A stretch of DNA of 64,000 nucleotides from Cupriavidus sp. WGlv3 (GCF_023952475.1 NZ_JALHRX010000002.1:62001-126000), one strand, 5' to 3'; shown: positions 16,040 through 24,737, numbered from the stretch's first letter. Translations and numbers: made by a program. Notes: a model not told the origin generated them from the sequence alone.

Positions 16040-17281
16040 CTACTGCACCACGCCCTGCGTGCGCAGCACCGCGATCTCGCCGGCATCGAAGCCGAGGTCG
16101 GACAGGGTGCGGTCGGTGTGCTCGCCGGTCATGGGCGCCCGATGCCGCACGCCTCCGGGCGTGGCGCTCATGCGCACCGGACTGCCGGCAATGGTCAGCG
16201 CGCGCGCCGCGCCGGGCTGCTCGGCCTCGACCAGCATGCCGCGGATGCGGAAATGCGGATCGTCGAAGATGTCGGCGGCGTCGAACACCGGGCCGAACGG
16301 CACCTCGCCGCCCAGCATCCCCGCGAGCGCGCGCTTGGTATGGCACACGGTCCAGGCGGCGACCGCCTGCTCCACCTCGGCGCGGTGCCGCACGCGCAAC
16401 TCGTTGGTGGCAAAGCGCGGATCGTCGGCCCATGGCGGATGGTCCATCCGCTCCACCAGCAGCCGCCAGAAGCGATCGTTCGGCACCCCCAGGCTGATAA
16501 AGCCGTCGCTGGCCGGGAACAGTCCGAACGGGCACAGCAGCGGATGGCCGTTGCCCTCGGGTCCCGGCGCCTGCGCCGAGGCGCTGTACTGGAACACCAT
16601 GCGCTCGCACACCGCCAGCACGGCATCGACCATGGCCACATCGACGAACTGGCCGCGGCCGGTGCGCTGTGCATGCCAGCACGCCGCCGCGATGCCGTAG
16701 GCCAGGAACATGGCGGGAACGATATCGCCGACGCCCGGGCCGATCTTGGTCGGTGCGCCGCCGCGCTGCGGGCCGGTAATCCCCATGATGCCGCCCATGG
16801 CCTGAGCGACGGGATCGTAGGCGGGCCAGCCGGCGTAGGCGCTCTCGCCGCTGCGCGGATCGCCGAAGCCGCGCAGCGCCGCGTACACCAGCTTCGGGTT
16901 TTCTTCGGCGAGCCGTTCATAGCCCAGCCCGAAGCGTTCCATCACGCCGGCGCGGTAGTTCTCGACCAGCACGTCGGCGCCGCGCACGAGCCGCAGCAGG
17001 GTCTCGCGCCCGGCCGGCTGCTTCAGGTCCAGCACCAGCGATTCCTTGTTGCGGTTGATCGAGCCAAAGTAGCCGCCAAAGCCGCCGGACTCCATCCGCA
17101 AGGCGCCCTCGAGATGCGGGCCGTTGCGCCGGGTCTGGTCGCCGCCGGGCGGCTCGATCTTGATCACGCGCGCGCCCTGGTCGGCGAGCATCATCGAGCA
17201 ATAGGGGCCGGCCAGCATCTGGGTCAGGTCGAGCACCACCATGCCGTCCAGCGCACCAGCTACGCGGCCATCCGCGCTCAT
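16040..17281 (-). CDS. CaiB/BaiF-family (family III) CoA transferase
   Basis: This 413-residue enzyme moves CoA between carboxylic acids. Motifs in order are VVLDLTQMLAGPYCSMMLADQGARVIKIEPPGGDQTR (split here: CoA-binding N-terminus), FGSINRNKESLVLDL, DVLVENYRAGVMERFGLGYE with the catalytic acidic residue region, and GDIVPAMFLAYGIAAA. The ATG at 17281 overlaps the preceding MaoC stop (ATGA). By context it probably activates a dicarboxylic acid using succinyl-CoA, as in itaconate or mesaconate pathways. The substrate is inferred. Confidence 0.9.
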   Translation of the reverse strand: MSADGRVAGALDGMVVLDLTQMLAGPYCSMMLADQGARVIKIEPPGGDQTRRNGPHLEGALRMESGGFGGYFGSINRNKESLVLDLKQPAGRETLLRLVRGADVLVENYRAGVMERFGLGYERLAEENPKLVYAALRGFGDPRSGESAYAGWPAYDPVAQAMGGIMGITGPQRGGAPTKIGPGVGDIVPAMFLAYGIAAACWHAQRTGRGQFVDVAMVDAVLAVCERMVFQYSASAQAPGPEGNGHPLLCPFGLFPASDGFISLGVPNDRFWRLLVERMDHPPWADDPRFATNELRVRHRAEVEQAVAAWTVCHTKRALAGMLGGEVPFGPVFDAADIFDDPHFRIRGMLVEAEQPGAARALTIAGSPVRMSATPGGVRHRAPMTGEHTDRTLSDLGFDAGEIAVLRTQGVVQ

Positions 17282-17766
17282 CGCGCGCCCCAATGGCTCT
17301 TGCGCTTGATCAGCGCGGTGCGCTCCGCCTGCACGCACAGCTTGTCGTCCTGGTTCACGCCGTAGTGGCGGAAGCGGACGATGCCGGCATCCTCGCGGTC
17401 GCCGTCTTCCTTGCCCAGCACCTCGGTGAAGGCGTAGAGCGTGTCGCCGTGGAAAACCGGATGCGACAGGCGGATCTTGTCCAGCGTCAGTTCTTGCACG
17501 CACTGCTCGGCGGTGTCCTGCGCCGCAAGCCCGAGCACCATCGACAGGTTGATCCCGCCGAAGACCACGCGCTGCGCGAAGATGCCGCCGGCGGCGCGCC
17601 GCATCGCGTCTTCGTTGAAGTGCCCTTCGGCCGTATTCATGACCATGTTGGTCAGCATGACGTTGTCCATCTCGGTCACGGTCTTGCCGCGCGCATGGCG
17701 GATCAGCATGCCGGGCTCGAAGTGCTCGAAGTAGCCGTCGGGGCTGGTGAGTGCGCAGAGTTTCAT
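17278..17766 (-). CDS. MaoC-domain hydratase, resembling the C-terminal half of mesaconyl-CoA hydratase
   Basis: This 162-residue hot-dog protein has FEPGMLIRHARGKTVTEMDN, HFNEDAMR, the block RVVFGGINLSMVLGLAAQD and the MaoC pattern LSHPVFHGDTLYAFTEVL. From memory, the order HFN...R(I/V)V(Y/F)GG...GDT(I/L)YA matches the second MaoC half of beta-methylmalyl-CoA dehydratase. The gene at 19004 resembles the first half. A GGAGG site precedes the ATG, and both ends overlap neighbours by four bases. It probably works as a complex with the other MaoC protein. Confidence 0.85.
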   Translation of the reverse strand: MKLCALTSPDGYFEHFEPGMLIRHARGKTVTEMDNVMLTNMVMNTAEGHFNEDAMRRAAGGIFAQRVVFGGINLSMVLGLAAQDTAEQCVQELTLDKIRLSHPVFHGDTLYAFTEVLGKEDGDREDAGIVRFRHYGVNQDDKLCVQAERTALIKRKSHWGAR

Positions 17767-19001
17767 GCCGCCTCCTTCGACTGCCGGACCTGCCCGCCGA
17801 AGGCGCGGCCGGCGATCATGCCCTCGACCTCGGACTTGCCGAGCAGGCTGTTGGCGATGATGCGTTGCTGGATCTCGGAGGTGCCTTCGAAGATCTTGGT
17901 AAGGCGCGCATCGCGCCAGTAGCGCTCGACCGGGAACAACTTGGTATAGCCCGCGCCGCCGAAGATCTGCAGCGCCTGCGAGGTCACGCGCTCGGCCATC
18001 TCCGAGGCGAAGTACTTCACCATCGACGCCTCCTTGTCGCAGCGGCGCCCGCTGTCGATCTCGTTGCAAACGAAGTAGAGCAACTGGCGCGCGGCCTCGA
18101 TCTCGGTCGCCATGGTGGCGATCTTGAAGCGGATCGCCTGGTACTCGGCGATCGGCATGCCGAACTGGCGGCGCTCCAGCGAATAGGCGATCGCGTCTTC
18201 CAGCGCGCCCTGCGCCAGGCCGATGGCACGGGCGGCGGTATGCGCGCGGGCGCCCTCCAGCCCCTTGGCCATCAGCAGGAAGGCCTTGCCCTCCGGACCC
18301 ATCAGGTTGCGCTTCGGTACGCGCACGCCATCGAGCGCCAGCTCGAAGGTCTTCCAGCCGAAATACCCGATCTTGGGGATCGGCGAGCCCGTCATGCCCG
18401 GCGGAAAGCCGCCGCGCTGCTTCTCGATCATGAAGCACGAAATGCCTTCCCAGCGCTTGTCGGGCGACGGCGGCGCGGAGGTCCGCGCGAACACGATCAG
18501 GTAGTCGGCGCCGTCGGCAAAGGTGCACCAGTATTTGTTGCCGGTCAGCACCCATTCATCGCCATCCAGCACGGCGCGGCACGAGATCGACGCCAGGTCG
18601 GAGCCGGTATCCGGCTCGGACAGCGCGCTGGCGTTGAGGAAGTCGCCACGCACCACGCGCGGCAGGTATTCGCGCCGCATGTCCTCGGGCATCGATTTCA
18701 TGATCCAGCCGCCCTGCGCACGGGCGACGATCGACGCCACCGACATCCAGCCGCGCGACAGCTGCTCGCAGATCAGGCAATACTCGAAGATGCCAAGGCC
18801 CAGGCCGCCGTACTCCTCCGGGATGGTGATGCCGAAGTAGCCCATCTCGGCCATCTTGTCGCGCAGCGACATCGGGATCTCCGCATCCGGGCCGTCCAGC
18901 GCGTTGGCCACCGGCAGCACCTCTTTCATCGTGAACTCGCGCGCCGCATCGCGGATCATGCAACGCGCTTCCGTCATGTACCCCAGACCGTCTCCTGACA
19001 T
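17763..19001 (-). CDS. Acyl-CoA dehydrogenase family protein
   Basis: This 412-residue FAD enzyme has the usual three-domain order. The helical N-terminus ends in IPEEYGGLGLG. The middle domain has ALSEPDTGSDLASI and GNKYWCTFAD. The C-terminal domain has QIFGGAGYTKLFPVERYWRDARL and the FEGTSEIQQ loop holding the expected catalytic glutamate. It oxidises an acyl-CoA and passes electrons to ETF. In this operon a methylsuccinyl-CoA-like or other branched dicarboxyl-CoA substrate is possible but unproved. Its end overlaps the downstream MaoC gene by four bases. Confidence 0.9.
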   Translation of the reverse strand: MSGDGLGYMTEARCMIRDAAREFTMKEVLPVANALDGPDAEIPMSLRDKMAEMGYFGITIPEEYGGLGLGIFEYCLICEQLSRGWMSVASIVARAQGGWIMKSMPEDMRREYLPRVVRGDFLNASALSEPDTGSDLASISCRAVLDGDEWVLTGNKYWCTFADGADYLIVFARTSAPPSPDKRWEGISCFMIEKQRGGFPPGMTGSPIPKIGYFGWKTFELALDGVRVPKRNLMGPEGKAFLLMAKGLEGARAHTAARAIGLAQGALEDAIAYSLERRQFGMPIAEYQAIRFKIATMATEIEAARQLLYFVCNEIDSGRRCDKEASMVKYFASEMAERVTSQALQIFGGAGYTKLFPVERYWRDARLTKIFEGTSEIQQRIIANSLLGKSEVEGMIAGRAFGGQVRQSKEAA

Positions 19002-19003
19002 GC

Positions 19004-19540
19004 TTATCCCCTCATCCTGACCAGATTGGTACGCTTGAATTCGATGACCGCATCGCCCTGCTGATTGGTGCCATGCGTGTGCCACGTCACGATGCCGTAG
19101 CCAGGCCGGTTGCTCGCCGGCCTGCGCGACACCACGACGGAGCTGGCATAGAGCGTCTCGCCGGGATAAACCGGCCGCAGATAGGCCAGCTCGTCGACCC
19201 CGAGAAACGGACCACCGCCCTCGGACAGGTCTTCCACCGACAGGCCGAACACGGTGTTGAACACCAGCAGCGGATTGACCGGCACGCCGGGGTGGCCGTT
19301 GGCGCGCGCCACCGCCGCATTGGTGTATTGGGGGTTGTAGTGCAGCGTCAGCACCGAGAACAGGGTGTTGTCCGCCGCGGTGACGGTACGGCCCCAGTGA
19401 TGGTCGAAGCGCCGGCCCGGCTCGAAGTCCTCGTAGCGGTTGCCGCGGGCGCGCAGCCGGGCCTCTGCCTTCAGGCGGGCGACGACCGGATCGGCCGGGA
19501 TCTCGGTGACTCGCGCGGTGGCGGGATGGGTGGATGTCAT
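19004..19540 (-). CDS. MaoC-domain hydratase, resembling the N-terminal half of mesaconyl-CoA hydratase
   Basis: This 178-residue hot-dog protein contains NRYEDFEPGRRFDHHWGRTVT, then VPVNPLLVFNTVFGLSVEDLS and VYPGETLYASS. The block LLVFxxVFGxSVxDxS followed by a GxxLYPGETL-like turn is, as I recall, characteristic of the first MaoC domain in beta-methylmalyl-CoA dehydratase. It overlaps the PrpD-like gene by four bases and ends two bases before the dehydrogenase. It is likely the partner of the 162-residue MaoC protein. Confidence 0.85.
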   Translation of the reverse strand: MTSTHPATARVTEIPADPVVARLKAEARLRARGNRYEDFEPGRRFDHHWGRTVTAADNTLFSVLTLHYNPQYTNAAVARANGHPGVPVNPLLVFNTVFGLSVEDLSEGGGPFLGVDELAYLRPVYPGETLYASSVVVSRRPASNRPGYGIVTWHTHGTNQQGDAVIEFKRTNLVRMRG

Positions 19541-20916
19541 TGCATAGCCTCAAACAAGGGTTCGACGGAAGGAAGCCGGTCCAGCGTGTCGACCACCGAC
19601 ACCAGCTTCGCGAACTTGGCCGCGCCGATGCGCGGCACGACGATGGCCTGCGCCTTGTCGACCAGGCGCCGCCACTGCATGGCAAGGTCCGCGGCCGGCA
19701 CCGCGACATTGGCCTGCGCGCGCAGCGTGCGGCCGTCGCGCGTCAGTATCTCGACGGTGGCCGCGTTGCGGTCCGGGCCGGGCACGACTTGCAGGGCGAT
19801 CCGCTGCCGCGCCCTGACATAGCGCGGTGCGAGCGCGGTCTCGGGCGAATACAGGGCGAGCGACGCGGTGGGCGCGCCGTCCATCGCCAGCGCCGCAAGA
19901 TGCTGGATCGCGAACTTGATCTCGAGGCCGGTCTGCGGGTCGGCGATATCGCACACTCCCCGATGCGGACCGGACACGGAAATGGTCATCGACTCGAGCG
20001 CATCCAGGTCGATACGGTGCTCGCGGCAAGCCTGGCGCACGGCCTCGATGGTGGAGTGCGTGAGGTAGCAGGACGCATGGAACTTGAACAGGGTGCGTTC
20101 GATTGCCATGCCCGGGCGGCGCTCGAAGGTGGCCGGGAACGCCGGCGCAGCGGGTGCCTGGGTGCGGCCAAAGCCCTGCTCGCACTCGATGCCGCTGGCG
20201 TTGGCGGTGAACCCGCGTGCCGCCAGCCGTGCCGCCATCACGCCGTTCATGGCGGCCTTGCCCGCGTGCAGCGGCTTGGCCATGGTGCCGAACATGCATT
20301 TGAGCCCCGCGGCCTGCGTCGCGGCGAGTCCGAGCGCATGGGCCGTGCGGACCGGGTCGAGTCCACCCAGCCGCGCACAGGCGGCAGCGGCGCCCAGCGT
20401 GCCGGTGGTGCCGGTCGGGTGCAGGCCGAGGCGATACTGCTCCTCCCCCACCACTTCGCCGATCCGGCTTTCGACTTCATGGCCCAGGATCAGCGCACGC
20501 AGCAGTTCCTTGCCGCTGGCGCCGGCCACCTGGGCCACCGCCAGCGCCGCGGGCGCCACCGGCACGGTCGGGTGTCCGCGCATCGCCGAAGCAACGTCGT
20601 CGAAGTCGAGCGCATGTCCCGCGGCGCCGTTGATCAGCGCGGCCTGCGCCGGTTCGGCGCGCAGCGGGCTGCCTACCAGCGCGCACGGCAACTCGCGCAG
20701 GCCGGCATATTCGGCGACGAGCATTTCGACCAGCGGCTCGCGCGCGGCAGCGAGGGTCACCGCGATCCAGTCGAGCATGGCATGGCGTGCCCAGGCGAAG
20801 GCCGGCGCGCCGAGCTCGGCATCGTCGACCGTGCTGGTCCAGTCGGCCAGCGCCCGGGTGAAGCCGGTGCGGTCCGACGTGTTGTCGAAGGTATGGTCAG
20901 GTTCCACCGGAAGCAT
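19537..20916 (-). CDS. MmgE/PrpD-family protein
   Basis: The 459-residue product belongs to the 2-methylcitrate dehydratase / cis-aconitate decarboxylase superfamily. Motifs include HALDFDDVASAMRGHPT near residue 90, GHEVESRIGE, HPTGTTGTLGAAAACARLGGLD near 180, and KFHASCYLTHSTIEAV near 300. The ATG at 20916 gives the usual family length. Open frames also start at 20985 and 21075, but those would read through the operator palindromes and neither has a ribosome site. It is the first gene of the minus-strand operon. PrpD-like genes also occur in itaconate clusters. Confidence 0.86.
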   Translation of the reverse strand: MLPVEPDHTFDNTSDRTGFTRALADWTSTVDDAELGAPAFAWARHAMLDWIAVTLAAAREPLVEMLVAEYAGLRELPCALVGSPLRAEPAQAALINGAAGHALDFDDVASAMRGHPTVPVAPAALAVAQVAGASGKELLRALILGHEVESRIGEVVGEEQYRLGLHPTGTTGTLGAAAACARLGGLDPVRTAHALGLAATQAAGLKCMFGTMAKPLHAGKAAMNGVMAARLAARGFTANASGIECEQGFGRTQAPAAPAFPATFERRPGMAIERTLFKFHASCYLTHSTIEAVRQACREHRIDLDALESMTISVSGPHRGVCDIADPQTGLEIKFAIQHLAALAMDGAPTASLALYSPETALAPRYVRARQRIALQVVPGPDRNAATVEILTRDGRTLRAQANVAVPAADLAMQWRRLVDKAQAIVVPRIGAAKFAKLVSVVDTLDRLPSVEPLFEAMQ

Positions 20917-20982
20917 CGCCGCGTTGGCCAGCGCCCTGTTGTTGTCGATGGACCCAGTATTGGCGAAGGCCGCCGGGCGCGG

Positions 20983-20998
20983 CATCACATATGTGATG
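20983..20998. promoter_or_regulatory. Palindromic operator, copy 1
   Basis: CATCACATATGTGATG is a perfect 16-bp palindrome. An identical copy lies at 21018-21033, with centres 35 bp apart. Both sit between the divergent PrpD-like and CitE-like genes, 67-120 bases before the former. They are likely binding sites for a dimeric regulator. The IclR protein encoded at 22065 is the nearest candidate. Confidence 0.7.
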
Positions 20999-21013
20999 AA
21001 TGCCGGCCGCTGG

Positions 21014-21037
21014 CATCCATCACATATGTGATGGATG
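21014..21037. promoter_or_regulatory. Palindromic operator, copy 2 (extended)
   Basis: This is a perfect 24-bp palindrome whose 16-bp core at 21018-21033 is identical to copy 1. The extra four bases on each side (CATC and GATG) repeat the outer half of the core. It lies about 110 bases before the CitE-like start codon at 21146 and may control both divergent units. Confidence 0.72.
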
Positions 21038-21145
21038 TGCGGACGTGCAGGACCGAAACTTTCGTCCGTGGCCATGCGCGGCGCCCGGCGCCGCGCATGG
21101 CCGCCCTATCCAGACTTCGTCAACCTTTCGCGTCTGCCAGCGCTC

Positions 21146-22048
21146 ATGACCATGACCACGCCCGCACCTCGCCGCTCCGTGCTGTATGTGCCTGCCACCA
21201 ATACCCGCGCCATCGAGAAGGCGCGCAACCTGCCCTGCGACGCCATTGTGTTCGACCTCGAAGACGCCGTGGCCCCGGCGATGAAGGCCCAGGCCAGGGA
21301 TAACCTGGCCAGCGCGTTTGCCGCGCAGCCGTTCGCAGCGCATGAAACGGTGATTCGTGTCAACGCGCTGGCAACCGCCGAGTTCGATGCCGACCTGCGC
21401 GTGGCCGCCACCTGCGGCGCCGATGCCATCCTGCTGCCGAAGGTCGACACCGGTGCGGACCTGGAGCGCTTCGCCGCAGCCATCGGCGCCATTGCCAATG
21501 GGCCGGCGCCCAGGCTATGGGCCATGATCGAAACCGCTGCCGCGATCCACCATATCGACGGCATCCTGCAAGCCGGCCAGCGCCGGCAGGTGCAACTCGA
21601 CTGCCTGGTGGCGGGCACCAACGACCTGGCGAAGGAAACCGGCGTCTATCCAGGCGATAACCGCGCGTACCTGCTGCCGTGGCTGATGTCGGTGGTGCTG
21701 GCGGCAAAGCGCCATGGCGTGGACGTGCTCGACGGTGTGTGGAATGACTTCGGCGACCGCGCCGGCTTCGAGAACGAAGTGCTGCAGTCGGTCAGGATGG
21801 GCTTTGACGGCAAGACGCTGATCCACCCGTCGCAGGTCGATCCGGCCAATGCGGCGTTCACGCCGTCGGACGCCGCCACGGCCGAGGCGCAGGCGATCGT
21901 CGCGGCCTTCGCGCGGCCCGAGCATGCCGCTGCGGGCGTAATCAAGCTGGAGGGACGCATGGTCGAGCGCCTGCACCTGGAGCAGGCCACGCGCCTGCTG
22001 GCGCGGCTCGACGCGATCCGGGCGCGCGGGGAACGGCCCGGCCTCTGA
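21146..22048 (+). CDS. CitE-like HpcH/HpaI-family lyase (citramalyl-CoA lyase-like)
   Basis: This 300-residue lyase is of the citrate lyase beta-subunit type. It has RSVLYVPATNTRAIEKA (CoA-binding loop), DAIVFDLEDAVAP, VIRVNAL, LLPKVDTGADL, MIETAAAIHHIDGI (metal ligand Glu) and GKTLIHPSQVDPANAAF. Start 21146 gives the family N-terminus; the frame is open further upstream through the operator. It is the second lyase of this locus and is the kind of enzyme that cleaves (S)-citramalyl-CoA to acetyl-CoA and pyruvate. It converges on the IclR gene with 16 bases between. Confidence 0.87.
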   Translation: MTMTTPAPRRSVLYVPATNTRAIEKARNLPCDAIVFDLEDAVAPAMKAQARDNLASAFAAQPFAAHETVIRVNALATAEFDADLRVAATCGADAILLPKVDTGADLERFAAAIGAIANGPAPRLWAMIETAAAIHHIDGILQAGQRRQVQLDCLVAGTNDLAKETGVYPGDNRAYLLPWLMSVVLAAKRHGVDVLDGVWNDFGDRAGFENEVLQSVRMGFDGKTLIHPSQVDPANAAFTPSDAATAEAQAIVAAFARPEHAAAGVIKLEGRMVERLHLEQATRLLARLDAIRARGERPGL

Positions 22049-22064
22049 ACGCGCGCGCCAGCGC

Positions 22065-22802
22065 TCAGCCGTCCTGCGCCACGGCCAGCACCGCGGCCAG
22101 CAGTTTCTTGCGGCGTGCGTGCAGGCGTGCCACCGGGCCACCGGTGCCGATGCCCAGCCACTGTCCGCGGATGGGTGTGGCCATCAGCGTGGCAATCACG
22201 CCTGCCCCCGGCGTGGCCAGGCTGGCCGATTCGTAATAGCCCTGGCGACGCGCCAGCTCGACCTCGCGCAGGATCTCGGCTGGCCTTGCCAGCGGCTCGC
22301 CGGGGCCTGCCTCGGCGTTGTAGCGGCGCAGCAGGCGTCCGATCTGCTCGTCGTCCATGCGGCTCATCAGCATGATGCCGATCGCGGTGCGATGCATCGG
22401 CCGGACGATGCCCGACGCCACCGACAGGCGCAGCGCATGGCTGGATTCGATCACGGACAGGTATTGCAGCAGGTTGCCGCTCTGGCGGCCCAGCAGCACG
22501 GTCTCGCCGGTTTCGCTCGACAGGCGGCGCATGGCGTCGTGCACCGATGCGCCGGCGCCCTGCCTGCGCGTGGTCCAGCCGCACAGGAAGGCGACCCGCA
22601 CCGACGGGCAATAGCTGCGCAACTGCGCGTCGAACTCCATGTAGCCGCGCGCGACCATGGTCCGCAGCAGCATCGAGACGCTGGACTGCGGGATGCCGAG
22701 GCGCTCGGCGATCTCGCCGACGCGCAGCGGCCGGCGCACGCGCTCGAACAGTTCCAGCAGGTCGAACACGCGATTTGCCGACTTGACCATGCCGCTGTCC
22801 AT
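22065..22802 (-). CDS. IclR-family transcriptional regulator
   Basis: This 245-residue regulator has an N-terminal winged helix (VKSANRVFDLLELFERV, LRVGEIAERLGIPQSSVSMLLRTMVARGYME). The IclR effector domain follows, with the HRTAIGIMLMS and LATPGAGVIATLMATPIRG segments that line the ligand pocket. A start at 22790 (MVKSANRVF) is also possible. It lies beside the divergent PrpD/CitE promoter region with twin palindromes and is the natural candidate to bind them. Effector unknown. Confidence 0.9.
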   Translation of the reverse strand: MDSGMVKSANRVFDLLELFERVRRPLRVGEIAERLGIPQSSVSMLLRTMVARGYMEFDAQLRSYCPSVRVAFLCGWTTRRQGAGASVHDAMRRLSSETGETVLLGRQSGNLLQYLSVIESSHALRLSVASGIVRPMHRTAIGIMLMSRMDDEQIGRLLRRYNAEAGPGEPLARPAEILREVELARRQGYYESASLATPGAGVIATLMATPIRGQWLGIGTGGPVARLHARRKKLLAAVLAVAQDG

Positions 22803-22922
22803 AGCCGTCCCTCCCTGGCCCGCGCCTGGTCGGCGCTGCCTTGCCGTGCCCCGGACTGGCGGGCGGCGCTCACGTGCCTGCCGTTTCAGTCCGCCCTCGA
22901 CATCGCCATGGCGATGGGTCCT

Positions 22923-23531
22923 CTACAGCAACCACTCCCCGATCATTCGCAGGATTTCCGCCTTCACGGCGGCCGGGTCCATCGAGGCCCGGTTAAGGCG
23001 ATGCACGGAGATACCGCGCAGCAGGCTCATCAGGATGAAGGCCGCGGCTTTGGCATCGACGTCAGCGCGGATCTGCCCCAGGGCCTTGGCCTCGTTGAGC
23101 TTGTACTCGACGTAGGCCATGTTCTTTTCATTGTAGTCGTGGACAAAGCCATGCAGCGGCGAGTCGGCCACGGACGAGTCCAGCACGATGAAGAACATCG
23201 CCCGGATACTGTTGACCGCGCTTTCCGGGCGCTGGGTATAGGCATCCACCAGCGAATAGATGCCCTGAATGCCGCTGGTATCGCTGCCGTCCTTCTTGCG
23301 CTGGGCATTGAATTCACGCGACAGGTGTTCCAGGCACTCCGCCAGCAGCTTTTCCTTGGAGCCGAAGTGGGTGTGCGCCAGGCCGCGGCTATAGCCGGCC
23401 TTGGTGCCGACTTCATTCATCGTCAGCCCGGCCAGGCCTTTTTCGGAAATCAGCTCGATAGCGGCCTGCACCATGCGGCTGACGGATTCTTCACGCCGTT
23501 GCTCCTGGGTGCGACTGGATTGCTGCTTCAT
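22923..23531 (-). CDS. TetR-family transcriptional regulator
   Basis: The 202-residue protein has an N-terminal TetR helix-turn-helix (residues 15-62: VSRMVQAAIELISEKGLAGLTMNEVGTKAGYSRG in two pieces, then HFGSKEKLLAECLEHL). A helical ligand domain follows. The ATG at 23531 was chosen; a TTG at 23594 only adds a low-complexity extension. It is the last gene behind the acyl-CoA cluster on the same strand. The inverted repeat over the promoter at 27819 is a plausible target. Confidence 0.9.
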   Translation of the reverse strand: MKQQSSRTQEQRREESVSRMVQAAIELISEKGLAGLTMNEVGTKAGYSRGLAHTHFGSKEKLLAECLEHLSREFNAQRKKDGSDTSGIQGIYSLVDAYTQRPESAVNSIRAMFFIVLDSSVADSPLHGFVHDYNEKNMAYVEYKLNEAKALGQIRADVDAKAAAFILMSLLRGISVHRLNRASMDPAAVKAEILRMIGEWLL

Positions 23532-23729
23532 AGGTAGTGAATGTGATGCCGCCTGCGGATGGCTGGTGGTGTCGTCGTGCCTCGCGTCGAGCAAAGATCC
23601 GGCTGGTTCAACGCGACATGAAGCCAGATTGTACCGAAGGGAACAGGCCGCTTTCCAGGCAGCGCCGGCCCGCCGCTGCGCGCCGGCCGCTGCGTTCGCA
23701 AGCTGCCGGGCAGCCGCGCGGGCCCGCGC

Positions 23730-24692
23730 TCAGCCTGGCTGGATATTGGCCTTTTCCGCCACGCGCTTGAAGCGCAGGTATTCCGCGCGCTGGAATTCGC
23801 CCAGGTCGCCAAGCGCCTTGTTCAGGAAAGTCCCGGCGCGCTTGGCCTGGTAGGCCTTTGCCTCCTCGGTCTTCTGCGCGGCGGAGATGGCTGCGGCAAG
23901 CTCGTTGAGCTTGTCCTGCGGGGTGCCGGCCTTCATCGAGAAAGACGACCACACGTAGGACTCGAAGTCGGTGTAGCCCAGCTCCTTCATGGTCGGGACA
24001 TTGGGCAACAGCTTGTCGCGCACCCCGCCGGTAATGGCAAGCACGCGCAGCTTCTTGCCCTTTTCCATGGGGGCGATGCCGGTGATATCGTTCAGGCCGA
24101 TGTCGAGCCGGTTGCCGATCACGTCGGTCACCATCGGCGCGCCGCCCTTGTAGGGCACGGGCGTGGTCTTGATGCCCGTCGCCTGCGCCAGCCACTCGCC
24201 CACCAGCCGGTAGCCTTCGGAATAGTTGCCCACCGAGATCGGCTTGCCGGTGGCCTTGTAGCGGGCCACCACATCGGCAATGGTGTGGTACGGCGAATCG
24301 TTGCCGGCGACAAAGGCCGCGGCCGAGATCGCCAGGCCGTGCAGCGGCACCAGGTCCTTGAACGGGTCGTAGCCGAGGTTCTTCACCATCACCGGGTTGA
24401 CCGCGATCAGCGAGTTGCTGCCAAGCAGGATGGTGTTGCCGTCAGCCGGTTCCGCCAGCACGGTGCGCACGGCGATAAGGCCGCTGGCGCCCGGCTTGTT
24501 CTCGACCACGATGGCGCGGCCCAGGGCCTTGCCGATCTGCTCCGCGTAGAAGCGCGCGCCCTCGTCCGAGCCACTGCCCGCCGTGAACGGCACGATCACG
24601 CGAATCGCCTTGCCCTGCGCCCGCGCGATGCCGGGAAATGCCAGCGTTGCCGCGCCCGCCAGCAGGGTGGCGCCGAATTGTCTGCGTTGCAT
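23730..24692 (-). CDS. Bug-family periplasmic solute-binding protein (TctC-like)
   Basis: This 320-residue protein has a secretion signal (MQRRQFGATLLAGAATLAFP, cut after ARA). The Bug fold follows: IRVIVPFTAGSGSDEGAR, VVENKPGASGLIAVRTV, the pocket motif PVPYKGGAPMVTDVIGNRLD and VPTMKELGY. It likely scavenges the carboxylic acid degraded by the adjoining acyl-CoA enzymes. No transport membrane subunit is encoded here, so it must work with a remote tripartite tricarboxylate-type transporter or as a sensor. Confidence 0.92.
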   Translation of the reverse strand: MQRRQFGATLLAGAATLAFPGIARAQGKAIRVIVPFTAGSGSDEGARFYAEQIGKALGRAIVVENKPGASGLIAVRTVLAEPADGNTILLGSNSLIAVNPVMVKNLGYDPFKDLVPLHGLAISAAAFVAGNDSPYHTIADVVARYKATGKPISVGNYSEGYRLVGEWLAQATGIKTTPVPYKGGAPMVTDVIGNRLDIGLNDITGIAPMEKGKKLRVLAITGGVRDKLLPNVPTMKELGYTDFESYVWSSFSMKAGTPQDKLNELAAAISAAQKTEEAKAYQAKRAGTFLNKALGDLGEFQRAEYLRFKRVAEKANIQPG

Positions 24693-24737
24693 GTCTTTGT
24701 CTCCGTTTATCGATTGTCCGTGCCTGCCCTGCAGGCG

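Noticed and set aside
20916..21075. Longer PrpD-like protein starting at 21075 or 20985
   Set aside because: The extension reads through both operator palindromes, has no ribosome site and does not match the family N-terminus.
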